From: Candidatus Woesearchaeota archaeon
GTDB taxonomy: Archaea; Nanobdellota; Nanobdellia; Woesearchaeales; GW2011-AR9
DNA length: 41,539 nucleotides
Direction of reading: 5' to 3'
Assembly: GCA_016185725.1 (NCBI GenBank)
Contig: JACPNA010000023.1
Span: 1-41,539 of the forward strand
Shown here: positions 22,366-31,359 of the stretch, in pieces
How positions within the stretch are numbered: the stretch's first letter is position 1
Layout of the letters: every line of letters begins with the position of its first letter
Program-made: the position numbers and the translations under genes
The notes under the pieces: generated by a model
Told to the model about the DNA's origin: nothing
Database searches by the model: none
Seen by the model: the letters and a program-made list of their open reading frames with translations, nothing else

Positions 22366-22450
22366 AGCCCCGGTCGAGACTTGAACTCGAAACCTCTTGA
22401 TTTCTGTAGATATATACAAGTCAAGTGCTCTACCATTGAGCTACCGGGGC
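22366..22450 (-). tRNA. tRNA-Thr(TGT) with a very short (about 13 nt) intron
   Basis: Minus-strand exons 22450-22415 and 22401-22366 give a perfect acceptor GCCCCGG / CCGGGGC, D-arm GCTC/GAGC, anticodon stem CTTGA/TCAAG, loop CTTGTAA (anticodon TGT), T-arm TCGAG TTCAAGT CTCGA, U73. The predicted intron is 22414-22402. TGTA/TACA can pair across it, giving a bulge-helix-loop rather than a full bulge-helix-bulge. It is the second TGT-anticodon tRNA-Thr in the window; the first is at 16319. Confidence 0.85.
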
Positions 22451-22497
22451 GTAATCTATAAATTTCTCACTTTTATTTATTAACCTTTTGGCTAGAA

Positions 22498-23118
22498 TTA
22501 CTCCTTCAAATGCGAAGGCCAAGAATATGATGGGAAGAATGACTTATTCTCCTCGTAAGGCAAATATCTTTTCAATTTAAACCATTGTTTCATATAATTC
22601 TGCAGTTCATACGCTTCATGATAAAATTCCTTTTTTCTCTGCTCGATAATTTTATTATAAATCCGTTTAGCAAACAATAATTTCACTTCTTTTAATATCG
22701 GATTTTCATCAAATTTTTCTTTATATATCTCTTCAATAACTCCATTGACAGAGACTTCCACCTCCCCTTTATTCACTTTCATTTTTCTTCCTTCGACAAC
22801 AATTTCCGCTGGACCTAAACCTAAACAATGATAATCTAAATCCAAATAATATTTCAAAAATTTCGCATCACTGGGATTTCTGGCTAATCTCCATCTAGCC
22901 CAAATTTCTTTAGAACCATCTACTGCTACTCTTTCTGCATAATACGTTTCCCAATGATCTTTGCCTTCCTCAACATCTCCCCATCCATATTCTAACATCC
23001 ATTCTTTTAACGCAGTATAAAACTCTTTAAAATCAAATACATCCTTAAACTTGACAGAATAGGCAGGAAACGGCTTGATAGTTCTATCACCAGGAATTTT
23101 TTTGCCGGGCATACACAC
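22498..23118 (-). CDS. Uncharacterised conserved-looking protein
   Basis: The 206-residue protein is soluble and rich in aromatic residues, with alternating beta strands in the middle. Examples are WETYYAERVAVDGSKEIWAR, AEIVVEGRKMKVNKGEVEVS and a helical C-terminus (FYHEAYELQNYMKQWFKLKR). The layout recalls small DPANN proteins of unknown role, but I cannot name a family. It stands alone with a short AT-rich promoter region at 23119-23161. Confidence 0.7.
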   Translation of the reverse strand: MCMPGKKIPGDRTIKPFPAYSVKFKDVFDFKEFYTALKEWMLEYGWGDVEEGKDHWETYYAERVAVDGSKEIWARWRLARNPSDAKFLKYYLDLDYHCLGLGPAEIVVEGRKMKVNKGEVEVSVNGVIEEIYKEKFDENPILKEVKLLFAKRIYNKIIEQRKKEFYHEAYELQNYMKQWFKLKRYLPYEENKSFFPSYSWPSHLKE

Positions 23119-23161
23119 AACAATATCTCCCTAATATATAAACTTTATTTTAAAGAAGTAA

Positions 23162-23695
23162 CTAAAAAACAATTTTATTTGTCAACAACAAATAAAAAAA
23201 CCATAATGCCCCCAACCCCATGTCAAAAACAATTCGTTTAATAATTGTTTTCATATAGTCCATTTCGCCAGTCAATCCCCCTATTACCGGAGCATAATTA
23301 ATCCCCTTAAAGAGAGAAACATACCACTTTGACGGCCATAACAACGGCACACCGATTCCATAAGCCGTATCTGTTAATATATGTATACTTATCCCTACAC
23401 AGAGTATCACTGCTAACATCATCTGATTTTCAATTTCCAACAAATTAGAATAATTAATAATTTTTAGAATGAAATAACTTAAACCTATCATTAATCCTGC
23501 AAACAATAAGCTATGTGTGAATTTCCTATGTGCACACCATCCAAAAATCCAATCCGCTAACAAATCAATATCTGGTAGAACCGCCCCTGCTAGTAAAAAT
23601 AACCACCCATAATATCCTATATCTGTCCCACTAATAACTTCATATCCCCTACCGAATAACCATCCAATAATCAAATGCACAAATACAAATGCCAT
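23162..23695 (-). CDS. YdjM/LexA-regulated-type membrane metal-dependent hydrolase
   Basis: The 177-residue protein has about four hydrophobic helices and the family motifs GAVLPDIDLL (37-46), HRKFTHSLLF (56-65) and HILTDTAYGIGVPLLWP. The conserved His/Asp residues are those of the YdjM-type (PF04307) membrane-bound metal-dependent hydrolases. The substrate is unknown across the family; lipid or phosphate ester hydrolysis is suspected. Length is near normal and the motifs are intact. It is divergent from the YchF-like gene, with a 90-bp shared promoter region. Confidence 0.8.
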   Translation of the reverse strand: MAFVFVHLIIGWLFGRGYEVISGTDIGYYGWLFLLAGAVLPDIDLLADWIFGWCAHRKFTHSLLFAGLMIGLSYFILKIINYSNLLEIENQMMLAVILCVGISIHILTDTAYGIGVPLLWPSKWYVSLFKGINYAPVIGGLTGEMDYMKTIIKRIVFDMGLGALWFFYLLLTNKIVF

Positions 23696-23785
23696 TCAAA
23701 AATAACTTCCCACTTGCTTTAAAAATCTTATGAAGATTAAAATTCAACATCAACTTTTATAAATAACCCCCTCTAAATATCTTTC

Positions 23786-24985
23786 ATGCTTATCGGCGTC
23801 GTTGGTAAACCTAATGTAGGAAAAAGTACTTTTTTTAAAGCCGCTACTTTAGCCGATGCAGAAATAGCTAATTATCCCTTCGCTACTATTAAACCTAATA
23901 CAGGTATTGGTTTTGTCAAAATTGACTGTGTTGATAAAGAATTTGGTCGTCAATGTAATCCTCGAACCGGTTATTGTTCCAAAGGAAAACGTTTCATTCC
24001 CATACAAATGATTGACGTTGCCGGTCTTGTACCCGGAGCGCACGAAGGTAAAGGTATGGGCAACCAATTTTTGGATGATTTGCGTCAAGCTGACGTTCTT
24101 ATTCATGTTATTGACGCTGCCGGCTCTACTAATGAAAAAGGCGAATCTATTGAACCTGGTTCTTATGATCCTTGTGAAGACGTTAAATTTTTAGAAGTAG
24201 AATTAGACATGTGGTACCTTGGCATTTTAAAAAAAGGCTGGGAAAAATTTGCCAGAACAATCGTGCAAGAAAAACAGGATATCACTTTAGCCTTATCCAA
24301 ACAGCTTTCCGGTCTTGGCGTTGATGATAAGATTATGGAAGAAGTAATTGATAATTTATCCTTAAATAAAGAAACACCACAAAAATGGACTGATCAAGAA
24401 ATTTCTAAACTTGCCACTGCTCTAAGAATAAAGACAAAACCCATGATTATCGCTTGTAATAAAGTCGATTTATCCATAGCTAAAACTAATTTAAAAAAAT
24501 TACAAGAAACATTTTCTAAATATGAATTTATTCCTTGCTCCGCCGACAGCGAACTAGCTCTAAAAGAAGCAGCTAAAGCTAATCTCATAGAATACCTACC
24601 AGGAGATTCTGATTTTCAACTAAAATCACCAGAAAAACTTAACGAACGTCAACTGAACGCTTTAGAATTTATTCGCACTAATGTTCTTCAACAATTCCAA
24701 TCAACCGGTATCCAACACGTTCTTGACACTGCCATTTTCCAACTTCTGGGCTATATGGCAATTTATCCAGGTGGCGTGTCAAAATTAGAAGATAAAGACG
24801 GCAACGTTTTACCCGACTGCTTTCTTTTACCTAAAGAAAGTACCGCCTTGGACTTTGCCTACAAATTACATACTGATTTAGGCAAAAATTTCATTCGAGC
24901 CATAGATGTCAAAACTAAACGCACTGTTGGCAAAGAACATCTTCTCCAACATCGTGACGTTGTTGAAATCGTAGCCGGAAGGTAA
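23786..24985 (+). CDS. ychF: Archaeal YchF/OBG-family GTPase with TGS domain
   Basis: The 399-residue protein begins with a G domain. G1 is GKPNVGKST (6-14), G2 region [10 protein letters not shown]3 [20 protein letters not shown] serves as G4 (ACNKVD). An archaeal-type insertion with Cys ([15 protein letters not shown]) and an all-helical middle follow. The C-terminus is a TGS domain ([20 protein letters not shown]...[16 protein letters not shown]). The family binds ATP or GTP and ribosomes. A TATA box at 23754-23765 and no leader suggest leaderless mRNA. Length and motifs are normal. Confidence 0.92.
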   Translation: MLIGVVGKPNVGKSTFFKAATLADAEIANYPFATIKPNTGIGFVKIDCVDKEFGRQCNPRTGYCSKGKRFIPIQMIDVAGLVPGAHEGKGMGNQFLDDLRQADVLIHVIDAAGSTNEKGESIEPGSYDPCEDVKFLEVELDMWYLGILKKGWEKFARTIVQEKQDITLALSKQLSGLGVDDKIMEEVIDNLSLNKETPQKWTDQEISKLATALRIKTKPMIIACNKVDLSIAKTNLKKLQETFSKYEFIPCSADSELALKEAAKANLIEYLPGDSDFQLKSPEKLNERQLNALEFIRTNVLQQFQSTGIQHVLDTAIFQLLGYMAIYPGGVSKLEDKDGNVLPDCFLLPKESTALDFAYKLHTDLGKNFIRAIDVKTKRTVGKEHLLQHRDVVEIVAGR

Positions 24986-24995
24986 AGATATAATA

Positions 24996-25038
24996 AACTG
25001 CGCAGTTATCTATACTTCTATCTTATTGAGTATAGATA
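24996..25038. repeat. Palindrome and hairpin after the YchF-like gene
   Basis: AACTGCGCAGTT (24996-25007) is a perfect 12-bp palindrome. It overlaps a hairpin TATCTATACT (25007-25016) / AGTATAGATA (25029-25038). They lie 11 bp after the stop codon. They could act in 3'-end formation, although no T-run follows directly. Confidence 0.5.
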
Positions 25039-25103
25039 TTATAATAAAGAAATCCTTAAAAGCAGTCCAAACTAAATTATTCTAAAAAACGAGGTGTACT
25101 CTG

Positions 25104-26399
25104 GTGGGTATTTTCAGCAAAATCTTTGGTAAAAAATCAACATTTACTACTTATCATAACCTAGAAATATCCCAATTAGATTCTTGGCTTGATACTCAAT
25201 CGCAAGAGTTGATTACAAAATCAAAACTTGATAAAGAACTTGTACATCACATTCATAATTTACAAGTTAAACGTTCAGAATTAGAGAAAAATATTCAAGA
25301 ATGGGAGTTAGCTTTGCCCGCACTTTCTCATGACCAGCAAGAAGAAAATCGTGCTTTATTATTGCAAGTAAAAAAACTTCTCAGTCTCCTCAATTTCCCA
25401 GAATCGCCTAATTTCAAAAAAGCAGTAGAAATTAATGTAGTATTTCGGAAATATTTTGATATGACCATAAAAAAAATCGAAGAAAGTCGTTTTGCCCACG
25501 ATTTCTCTTTCCTTTTAAAAACCGATAGTAAATCCGAAATGTTGCACCCCTTGACAAAAAACCTAATGGAATTAGACAGCATCCGCAGCTATTTCGATCA
25601 AAAAATATCTCAAAGCGGTTATCGCAATTTTGACACTCTCTATCGAAAATCTTTGCTCTTGCGGGAATCGCATCATAAACTAAATCAATTAAAACATCAT
25701 CTTCAAGAAAAAAAAGAACGGCTTAAATTTACCCTAGAAAAGAAAGAAGAAAAAATCCAAGAACTTTCTAATCTTAAGCAGGATCAAGGTTATGATTCAT
25801 TACAGGAAATATATGCCCAACGCGAACGACTCTCTGAACGAATGGAAGAGAATAATGATCATGTTTTTCTTTTCTTCAGTAAAATCAAACCCGCCTTGCA
25901 ATTTTATAAACATCAGCATCCTAACAGTTGGCTTATTGATTTATACCTTGAAGATCCCGCCATGGCCTTGTCCCACGATGAAAATCTTGAGATTCTTCCC
26001 ATTTTGCAACAATTAGAAGAACAGCTAACTCAAGATTCCGCTTCATTATCTCCTGAAGACATTAATATTTTCTTAGGTCATTTGAATAAAGTTCGTGAAG
26101 GCTGCATCCAGGTATTGCAAAGCGATTTTTATGGTTTGAAAAACGAACTAAATCAAATCGATCTCTCTCTAAAAAGTCGTTACTTTATTTTTAAAATCCA
26201 AGAAGCCCATTACCGCGTAGACCATTTCACAACACAAGTAGAAAAGATCAACGAAGAGATCGCCCAATTAGAAGACGAAATCTCAGAATTACAGGACTTC
26301 CACACTAAAGAACAGCAATTCTTTCAAAACACCGCTAAAATAAGTCTGAACAAAGAAATAACCTTAACCTTTCCTATCGAAGAAACAGTTGTTAAGTGA
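25104..26399 (+). CDS. Long coiled-coil protein, unknown function
   Basis: The 431-residue protein is soluble and helical. It has extended coiled coils at about 50-80, 195-250 (LRESHHKLNQLKHHLQEKKE; EKKEEKIQELSNL) and 370-410 (KINEEIAQLEDEISELQDFH). Its start is GTG 25104, preceded by GAGGTG (25090-25095). Globular segments between the coils have no recognised motif. It could be a structural or scaffolding protein. The N-terminus MGIFSKIFGKK is of a type seen in proteins with short membrane-associating amphipathic helices. Confidence 0.75.
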   Translation: MGIFSKIFGKKSTFTTYHNLEISQLDSWLDTQSQELITKSKLDKELVHHIHNLQVKRSELEKNIQEWELALPALSHDQQEENRALLLQVKKLLSLLNFPESPNFKKAVEINVVFRKYFDMTIKKIEESRFAHDFSFLLKTDSKSEMLHPLTKNLMELDSIRSYFDQKISQSGYRNFDTLYRKSLLLRESHHKLNQLKHHLQEKKERLKFTLEKKEEKIQELSNLKQDQGYDSLQEIYAQRERLSERMEENNDHVFLFFSKIKPALQFYKHQHPNSWLIDLYLEDPAMALSHDENLEILPILQQLEEQLTQDSASLSPEDINIFLGHLNKVREGCIQVLQSDFYGLKNELNQIDLSLKSRYFIFKIQEAHYRVDHFTTQVEKINEEIAQLEDEISELQDFHTKEQQFFQNTAKISLNKEITLTFPIEETVVK

Positions 26400-26450
26400 A
26401 TCAACTACTCCTTTATAGCTTATCCTATTGCCGTGATGATAATATATTTT

Positions 26451-26537
26451 AGTAAATGAATTAAGTTTTTGCTCGAAACTTCTTTCATTTACTATTTAGT
26501 AAGCGAAAAGTATTAACAATAATTTATTTCGCTTACT
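26451..26537. repeat. Two adjacent hairpins with compensatory stem changes
   Basis: Hairpin 1: AGTAAATGAA (26451-26460) / TTCATTTACT (26484-26493), with an inner stem AAGTTT / AAACTT (26463-26468 / 26476-26481). Hairpin 2: AGTAAGCGAA (26498-26507) / TTCGCTTACT (26528-26537). The stems are the same except that an AT dinucleotide has become GC on both arms. They are 4 bp apart and about 85 bp before repeat copy C. Confidence 0.7.
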
Positions 26538-26621
26538 ATTTTCATAATAATTTTCTTCAAATTCTCTTTTTTAATAACTCACTTAATGTTTTATAAATTG
26601 TTTTTTCATCTGCTTTATTTT

Positions 26622-26677
26622 TAAAATATGCTTTTTCCACCAGTGTGTTTCACTGGTGGTGGTCGGTTTTCTTTGAC
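26622..26677 (+). repeat. Palindromic repeat element, copy C (deleted form)
   Basis: It contains the left end of the element through hairpin CCACCAGTG TGTTT CACTGGTGG and then continues directly as GGTCGGTTTTCTTTGAC. Compared with copy B, everything between two occurrences of ACTGGTGGT is absent. Flanks upstream share the TTTATTTT run with copy B. Confidence 0.75.
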
Positions 26678-26727
26678 TAATCCCCTAAAAGTTTTAATGT
26701 CCTTACTCAAACTCAACTGTGTTTCCC

Positions 26728-27909
26728 CTACTTCCTAAATCCTCTCTTCAACGCCTCAATCCCCGGCAATTTTTTTCCCGCTAAAAATTCTAATGAAGCC
26801 CCTCCTCCCGTAGAAACATGCGTTACTTTATGTTCCAACTTAAATTTAATCATTGCATCAGCTGTTTCCCCCCCGCCAACGATCGACACCGCCGTTAAAT
26901 TCCCTAACACTCTGCCAATTTCTTTGGTAGCATAGGCAAATACTGCCCATTCATAATATCCCAATGGACCATTCCACACAATTGTGTGTGCTTTCCGTAA
27001 ATATTGTTTAAACAATTTTACCGTTTCCGGTCCTAAATCTAAACATATCGACTTATTATCTATCTCATTATATTTGACAATCTTCACGTTAGCAGAGTAA
27101 ACCATCTTCTCCGTAGCCAAAAAATCAATAGGTAATATCATTTTCCTCGCTTCTTTACGTTCTAAAATCCGTCGTGCAGAATGTACCGATTCCACATCAG
27201 TTTTGGACATACCAATGGGAATCCCTTTAGCCTTCATAAACGCAAATGCTAACGCCCCGCCAATTAAAATATAATCTGCTTTCTTCAATGCTTGTTCTAC
27301 CAATTCAATTTTATCTAACTTCCCTCCCCCCATTATCCATACTGCCGGTTTTCTGGCATTTAATGCCTTGCTCAAATTATCTACCTCTTTCTCCAACAAA
27401 AATCCTGCATAGGATGGGAGAAATTCTGTTATCGCATAAACCGAAGCATGCTTTCGATGTGAAACCCCAAACGCATCATTAACATAAACATCAGCTAACG
27501 CTGCTAAAGAGTGTGCAAATAACTCATCATTGTTCTCTTCCTCCTTATAGAACCGCAAATTTTCCAAAAGAAAAATCTCTCTGTTTACGCCTTTTTCAAT
27601 CCTCGCCAAAATATCCTTGCCAATACAATTCTCCAAATAACTTATTTTGATATTTGGCAGCAATTTTTTCAACTCTTTAACTAACGGTCTCGTAGAATAT
27701 TCTAAATTAAATTTTCCTTCCGGTCTCCCTAAATGTGTTGCTAACACAATTTTGCAATCATTACGTATCAAAAATCTAATTGTTTCTAAAGAAGCTTTAA
27801 TCTTATAATTATCCTCTACTTCTCCTTTCCTAATCGGCACATTATAATCTACCCTTACTAATACCGTTTTTCCTTTAATCGGTGCCTGTTCTAGATGATT
27901 AATTCGCAT
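26728..27909 (-). CDS. pgk: Phosphoglycerate kinase
   Basis: I place the start at ATG 27909 (MRINHLEQAP), four codons inside the longest frame, which begins with TTG. The 393-residue protein has all PGK hallmarks. These are the N-terminal VRVDYNVP, substrate-binding HLGRP, the hinge region GPLGYYEWAVF and the C-terminal nucleotide loop STGGGASLEFL. It catalyses ATP formation from 1,3-bisphosphoglycerate in glycolysis, or the reverse reaction. Length is typical of archaeal PGK. It stands alone, divergent from the surface-protein gene. Few other glycolytic genes are present here. Confidence 0.96.
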   Translation of the reverse strand: MRINHLEQAPIKGKTVLVRVDYNVPIRKGEVEDNYKIKASLETIRFLIRNDCKIVLATHLGRPEGKFNLEYSTRPLVKELKKLLPNIKISYLENCIGKDILARIEKGVNREIFLLENLRFYKEEENNDELFAHSLAALADVYVNDAFGVSHRKHASVYAITEFLPSYAGFLLEKEVDNLSKALNARKPAVWIMGGGKLDKIELVEQALKKADYILIGGALAFAFMKAKGIPIGMSKTDVESVHSARRILERKEARKMILPIDFLATEKMVYSANVKIVKYNEIDNKSICLDLGPETVKLFKQYLRKAHTIVWNGPLGYYEWAVFAYATKEIGRVLGNLTAVSIVGGGETADAMIKFKLEHKVTHVSTGGGASLEFLAGKKLPGIEALKRGFRK

Positions 27910-28030
27910 AACCAAACACAAACCCTAAACTATAAAAATAATCTTAACAACTATAGAATAATAACAAACCTTTATAATCTCCAGAACTATCGAGATTAAA
28001 GAAGGGAGAAAAAAAAGTCGGTGATTAAAT

Positions 28031-29701
28031 ATGTTCATTAAAAAATTAATCCTCTGTATATTAGTTATTACTATCTTTTCCTCATCCGCACTTTCTTTTA
28101 TCGTCAACATTAATTCTCCCACTTCTAATTCCTTTGTAAAAGGAACAATTCTCTTAAACGCTACTCTAGTAACTTCTTACAATGTAACTAACGTCACCTT
28201 TCGTTGGAATAATAGTCTAAATTTAGTCTACAACACAACTATTTACAACAACACTCTTGATGATACCATGTTTAATGCCACCTTCAACACCGCCCTCCTT
28301 AGCGACGGCAATTACAACCTAAGTATTCTATCATTCAACACCACCGGTGATAATTCTACTAATAATTCAATTGTTAACATAACCGTGGACAATACCGTTC
28401 CCTCCATTCTCTTGATCAACTCATCTTTTAGCACTATTAACACTACTCCTTCTATTTATTTTAATTACACTGACACAAATCTTGCTACCCAAAATTGCAC
28501 CTTATACTTAAACAACGCCAATTATAGTACTATTCAAACGACTGCCAATGCTACTGCTCTTCATCTTAACATCACCTCTGCATTAAGCGATAGTGCATAC
28601 ACTACGTATGTTAATTGTACCGATTCTGCTGGCAACACCGGAATGAGCAATTCCATCACTGCTACTATTGACACAACCGCTCCTACTATTACATTAAGTA
28701 AATTTTCCTCTACCTCAACATCGTTAACAATCGTTATAACTACCAGTAGTGATGCCACTTGTACTTTATCTGATGGTTCACTTATCGGCTCAGGTGCTTC
28801 CCAAACTGTAGTTCAAGGCAGCCTCAACAGCGATACTGCGTATACCTATACTGTTACATGTACAGATGCCGTTGGTCATTCCACCAGCGCTTCTGGCTCT
28901 TTTAAAACAGATCAATTTGCCGGTAGCGGTTTAGAAGGAAATGCTGGTGGCACAACCGTTGGTGTTCCCAATCAATTTCAAAAGAAATTTTGGTATACTA
29001 TCAATAAAGGCGAAATCGCCGAAATTAAAACTCAGGGAAATATTGGCATAACTAGTATTCAATTTAAAACTTCTAAAAAATCTTTAGGTCCGTGGATAGA
29101 AGTGTCTAAAATAACTACACTTCCTACAACCGTAAAATCTTTAGATAAAACCACTTATCAATACTTAAGAATAAATCAGAAAAACATTGACAACGCTCTC
29201 GATACTAATGCTCAAATTAATTTTAAAGTATCCCAAGCTTGGTTAACGGAAAATAATGTAGGAAAAGATAATCTTGCCTTATATCATTATAAAAACAATC
29301 AATGGACAATTCTAGGCACGTCTTTCGATAAAGAAGATAATGATTATCAATATTATATCTCCTCCTCCTCTTCATTCAGTTATTTTGCTATAGCCCAAGG
29401 CAGTGCTCCTCCTCTAGAAATTAAACCTATAGTTATTCCCACAGAATCCTCTGCTATTACTGGCGCCGCAGTTGCCGAACCAGCTAAAGAAACCTCTAAT
29501 ATCAAACAAACTATTACTGAAACCAGTACCCCTCCTGCCGCCGAAAAATCATCAGGAATTCCCTGGTGGCTTTGGCTTCTTGGTTTAATCATAATTTTCA
29601 TCATTATTATTGTTATTATCTGGTGGCTTAGAGGAGATAATAACGGTCCCAGTAATTATAATAACTATAGTAATAATTATAACAATTATAATAATTTTTA
29701 A
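28031..29701 (+). CDS. Secreted, membrane-anchored surface protein with PGF-pre-PGF domain
   Basis: The 556-residue protein starts with a signal peptide (about 1-22, FIKKLILCILVITIFSSSAL). Ig-like/Big-type beta repeats follow up to about 300, very rich in N-x-S/T sequons, as expected for N-glycosylation. Then comes a PGF-pre-PGF-like domain (about 315-460: FWYTINKGEIAEIKTQGN..., DNLALYHYKNNQWTILG, SFSYFAIAQ). A low-complexity linker and a transmembrane helix (WWLWLLGLIIIFIIIIVIIW) follow, and the tail is Asn/Tyr-rich (YNNYSNNYNNYNNF). It is probably an S-layer-associated or adhesive protein. The canonical PGF motif is not evident. Confidence 0.8.
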   Translation: MFIKKLILCILVITIFSSSALSFIVNINSPTSNSFVKGTILLNATLVTSYNVTNVTFRWNNSLNLVYNTTIYNNTLDDTMFNATFNTALLSDGNYNLSILSFNTTGDNSTNNSIVNITVDNTVPSILLINSSFSTINTTPSIYFNYTDTNLATQNCTLYLNNANYSTIQTTANATALHLNITSALSDSAYTTYVNCTDSAGNTGMSNSITATIDTTAPTITLSKFSSTSTSLTIVITTSSDATCTLSDGSLIGSGASQTVVQGSLNSDTAYTYTVTCTDAVGHSTSASGSFKTDQFAGSGLEGNAGGTTVGVPNQFQKKFWYTINKGEIAEIKTQGNIGITSIQFKTSKKSLGPWIEVSKITTLPTTVKSLDKTTYQYLRINQKNIDNALDTNAQINFKVSQAWLTENNVGKDNLALYHYKNNQWTILGTSFDKEDNDYQYYISSSSSFSYFAIAQGSAPPLEIKPIVIPTESSAITGAAVAEPAKETSNIKQTITETSTPPAAEKSSGIPWWLWLLGLIIIFIIIIVIIWWLRGDNNGPSNYNNYSNNYNNYNNF

Positions 29702-29721
29702 ATTTCTATTTTTAGCAAAAC

Positions 29722-29844
29722 TATATAAACCAAAAAACATTCCTTATTCAAAAGAGGACATATGATAATTCAATATAATCATTAATATCAACATAAAAAA
29801 GAGGATAAAGAATACTAGCTCTGTGGGATTTCAGCAAAGCTGAA
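29722..29844 (+). promoter_or_regulatory. Promoter and long structured leader of AMP phosphorylase
   Basis: A TATA box (TATATAAA, 29722-29729) lies about 155 bp before the ATG at 29884, implying a leader of roughly 125 nt. A strong hairpin TTCAGC AAA GCTGAA (29830-29844) is in it. Long leaders are rare in this window, so post-transcriptional control is possible. Confidence 0.35.
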
Positions 29845-29883
29845 TGTCGCACTTCTTTGGCTCGTAAGCTTTGTAAAGGTTAC

Positions 29884-31359
29884 ATGGTAAAATTAAGCGT
29901 TAAAGACATGGATATAGAAACAGGCGGTATTCATATTGCTATTCTCAACAAAAAAGACGCGAGAAAATTAGATTTACATTCTGGGAATCGTGTTGTTATT
30001 AAAAAAGGTAAAACTGAAGTGACCTGTATTCTAGATATTGCTCGTAGTCCCAAAAGTGTAGCGGAAGGACAACTAGGCTTATTTGAAGAAGTAATCGATC
30101 ATCTCCACGTTAAAAATAATGATAAAGTCAATCTTGAATTCACAGATAAACCCAAATCCGTTGCTCTTATCAGAGAAAAACTTTTTGGTAAGCGTTTAAC
30201 TTATGAAGAACTTTATACCATTGCTGACGACATTACTCATGACCGCATGACCGACATCGAAAAAACTTATTTTGTTACTGCTTGTTTTACTAAAGGTCTT
30301 AATAACGAAGAAATAGTTGACCTAACTCGTGCTATGGTTGAAACCGGCTCTAAAATTAATTTTTCCAGTTTAACACTTGATAAACATTGTATTGGTGGCG
30401 TACCGGGAAATAGAACAACTATGATTGTCATCCCCATAATTGCTGCCGCCGGTTTTATTATACCTAAAACAAGTTCTCGTGCCATTACCTCCCCTTCTGG
30501 CACAGCCGATACTATGGAGTGTCTTGCTAAAGTAGAATTAACAGAAAAAGAAATCCGTCATGTCGTAAAAAAAACAGGTGCATGCATTGTTCATGGTGGT
30601 TCTATGAATCTCGCTCCTGCCGATGATAAAATTATTGAAGTTGAGCACCCTCTTTCTATTGACGCCGAAGGGCAGTTATTAGCTTCTGTCATGGCCAAAA
30701 AATATTCTGTCGGTGCTACCCACGTTTTAATTGATATTCCCATGGGAAAAAGTACTAAAGCTAATACCTGGGCTAAAGCGAAACATCTCAGAAAAATGTT
30801 TGAACTCATCGGTAGAAAATTAGGGATGAAAGTTAAAGTAATAATTACTGATGGTTCGCAACCGATTGGTTTTGGCGTTGGCCCTTTACTTGAAGCATTA
30901 GATGTCATAGCCATATTAAAAAATGATTCTTTTGCTCCTCAAGACCTCAAGAAAAAAGCTATTACCATGGCTGGTATGTTATTAGAAATGACCGGTCGAT
31001 ATAAAGATGGCTTTAAAGTAGCTAAAGAAATTTTAGAAAGTGGCAAAGCCTTTAAAAAAATGAATGAAATAATTGATACACAAGGTCGTTTAAATCATCT
31101 CAAACCAGGAAAATTTCGTTTGCCGGTTCACTGCCCAAAAATAGGTCGGGTAAAAGAAATTGATAACGAGATCATTGCCAAAATAGCTCGCATGGCCGGT
31201 GCGCCTACTGATAAAGGATCAGGTTTGTTCATCAACAAAAAAGCTCATGATTTAGTAAAAAAAGGCGAATTGTTATTCACCGTTTACACCGAAAGCCAGT
31301 TTAAAATCGACTTAATTAAAGAATTCTTAAAGAAGAATAACGGATACGATATCCACTAA
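29884..31359 (+). CDS. deoA: AMP phosphorylase
   Basis: I choose ATG 29884 (MVKLSVKDMDIETGGIHIAI) because this matches the family N-terminus; an in-frame TTG at 29857 would add nine residues. The 491-residue protein has the archaeal AMP-phosphorylase N-domain and the phosphorylase core. Motifs are DKHCIGGVPGNRTTM, KTSSRAITSPSGTADTMECL and GGSMNLAPADDKI. It converts AMP and phosphate to ribose-1,5-bisphosphate and adenine, the first step of the archaeal AMP-to-RuBisCO pathway. No RuBisCO or isomerase gene is nearby. Its stop overlaps the next ATG (TAATG). Confidence 0.92.
   Translation: MVKLSVKDMDIETGGIHIAILNKKDARKLDLHSGNRVVIKKGKTEVTCILDIARSPKSVAEGQLGLFEEVIDHLHVKNNDKVNLEFTDKPKSVALIREKLFGKRLTYEELYTIADDITHDRMTDIEKTYFVTACFTKGLNNEEIVDLTRAMVETGSKINFSSLTLDKHCIGGVPGNRTTMIVIPIIAAAGFIIPKTSSRAITSPSGTADTMECLAKVELTEKEIRHVVKKTGACIVHGGSMNLAPADDKIIEVEHPLSIDAEGQLLASVMAKKYSVGATHVLIDIPMGKSTKANTWAKAKHLRKMFELIGRKLGMKVKVIITDGSQPIGFGVGPLLEALDVIAILKNDSFAPQDLKKKAITMAGMLLEMTGRYKDGFKVAKEILESGKAFKKMNEIIDTQGRLNHLKPGKFRLPVHCPKIGRVKEIDNEIIAKIARMAGAPTDKGSGLFINKKAHDLVKKGELLFTVYTESQFKIDLIKEFLKKNNGYDIH

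Noticed and set aside
22232-22384. 50-codon plus-strand frame MHSIYLSRHKNVHK... after the GC-rich region
   Set aside because: It runs into the tRNA-Thr gene on the opposite strand, has no promoter or ribosome-binding site, and is not recognisable.
26728-27921. Longer PGK with TTG start at 27921
   Set aside because: The four extra residues are not typical, and ATG 27909 gives the normal PGK N-terminus.
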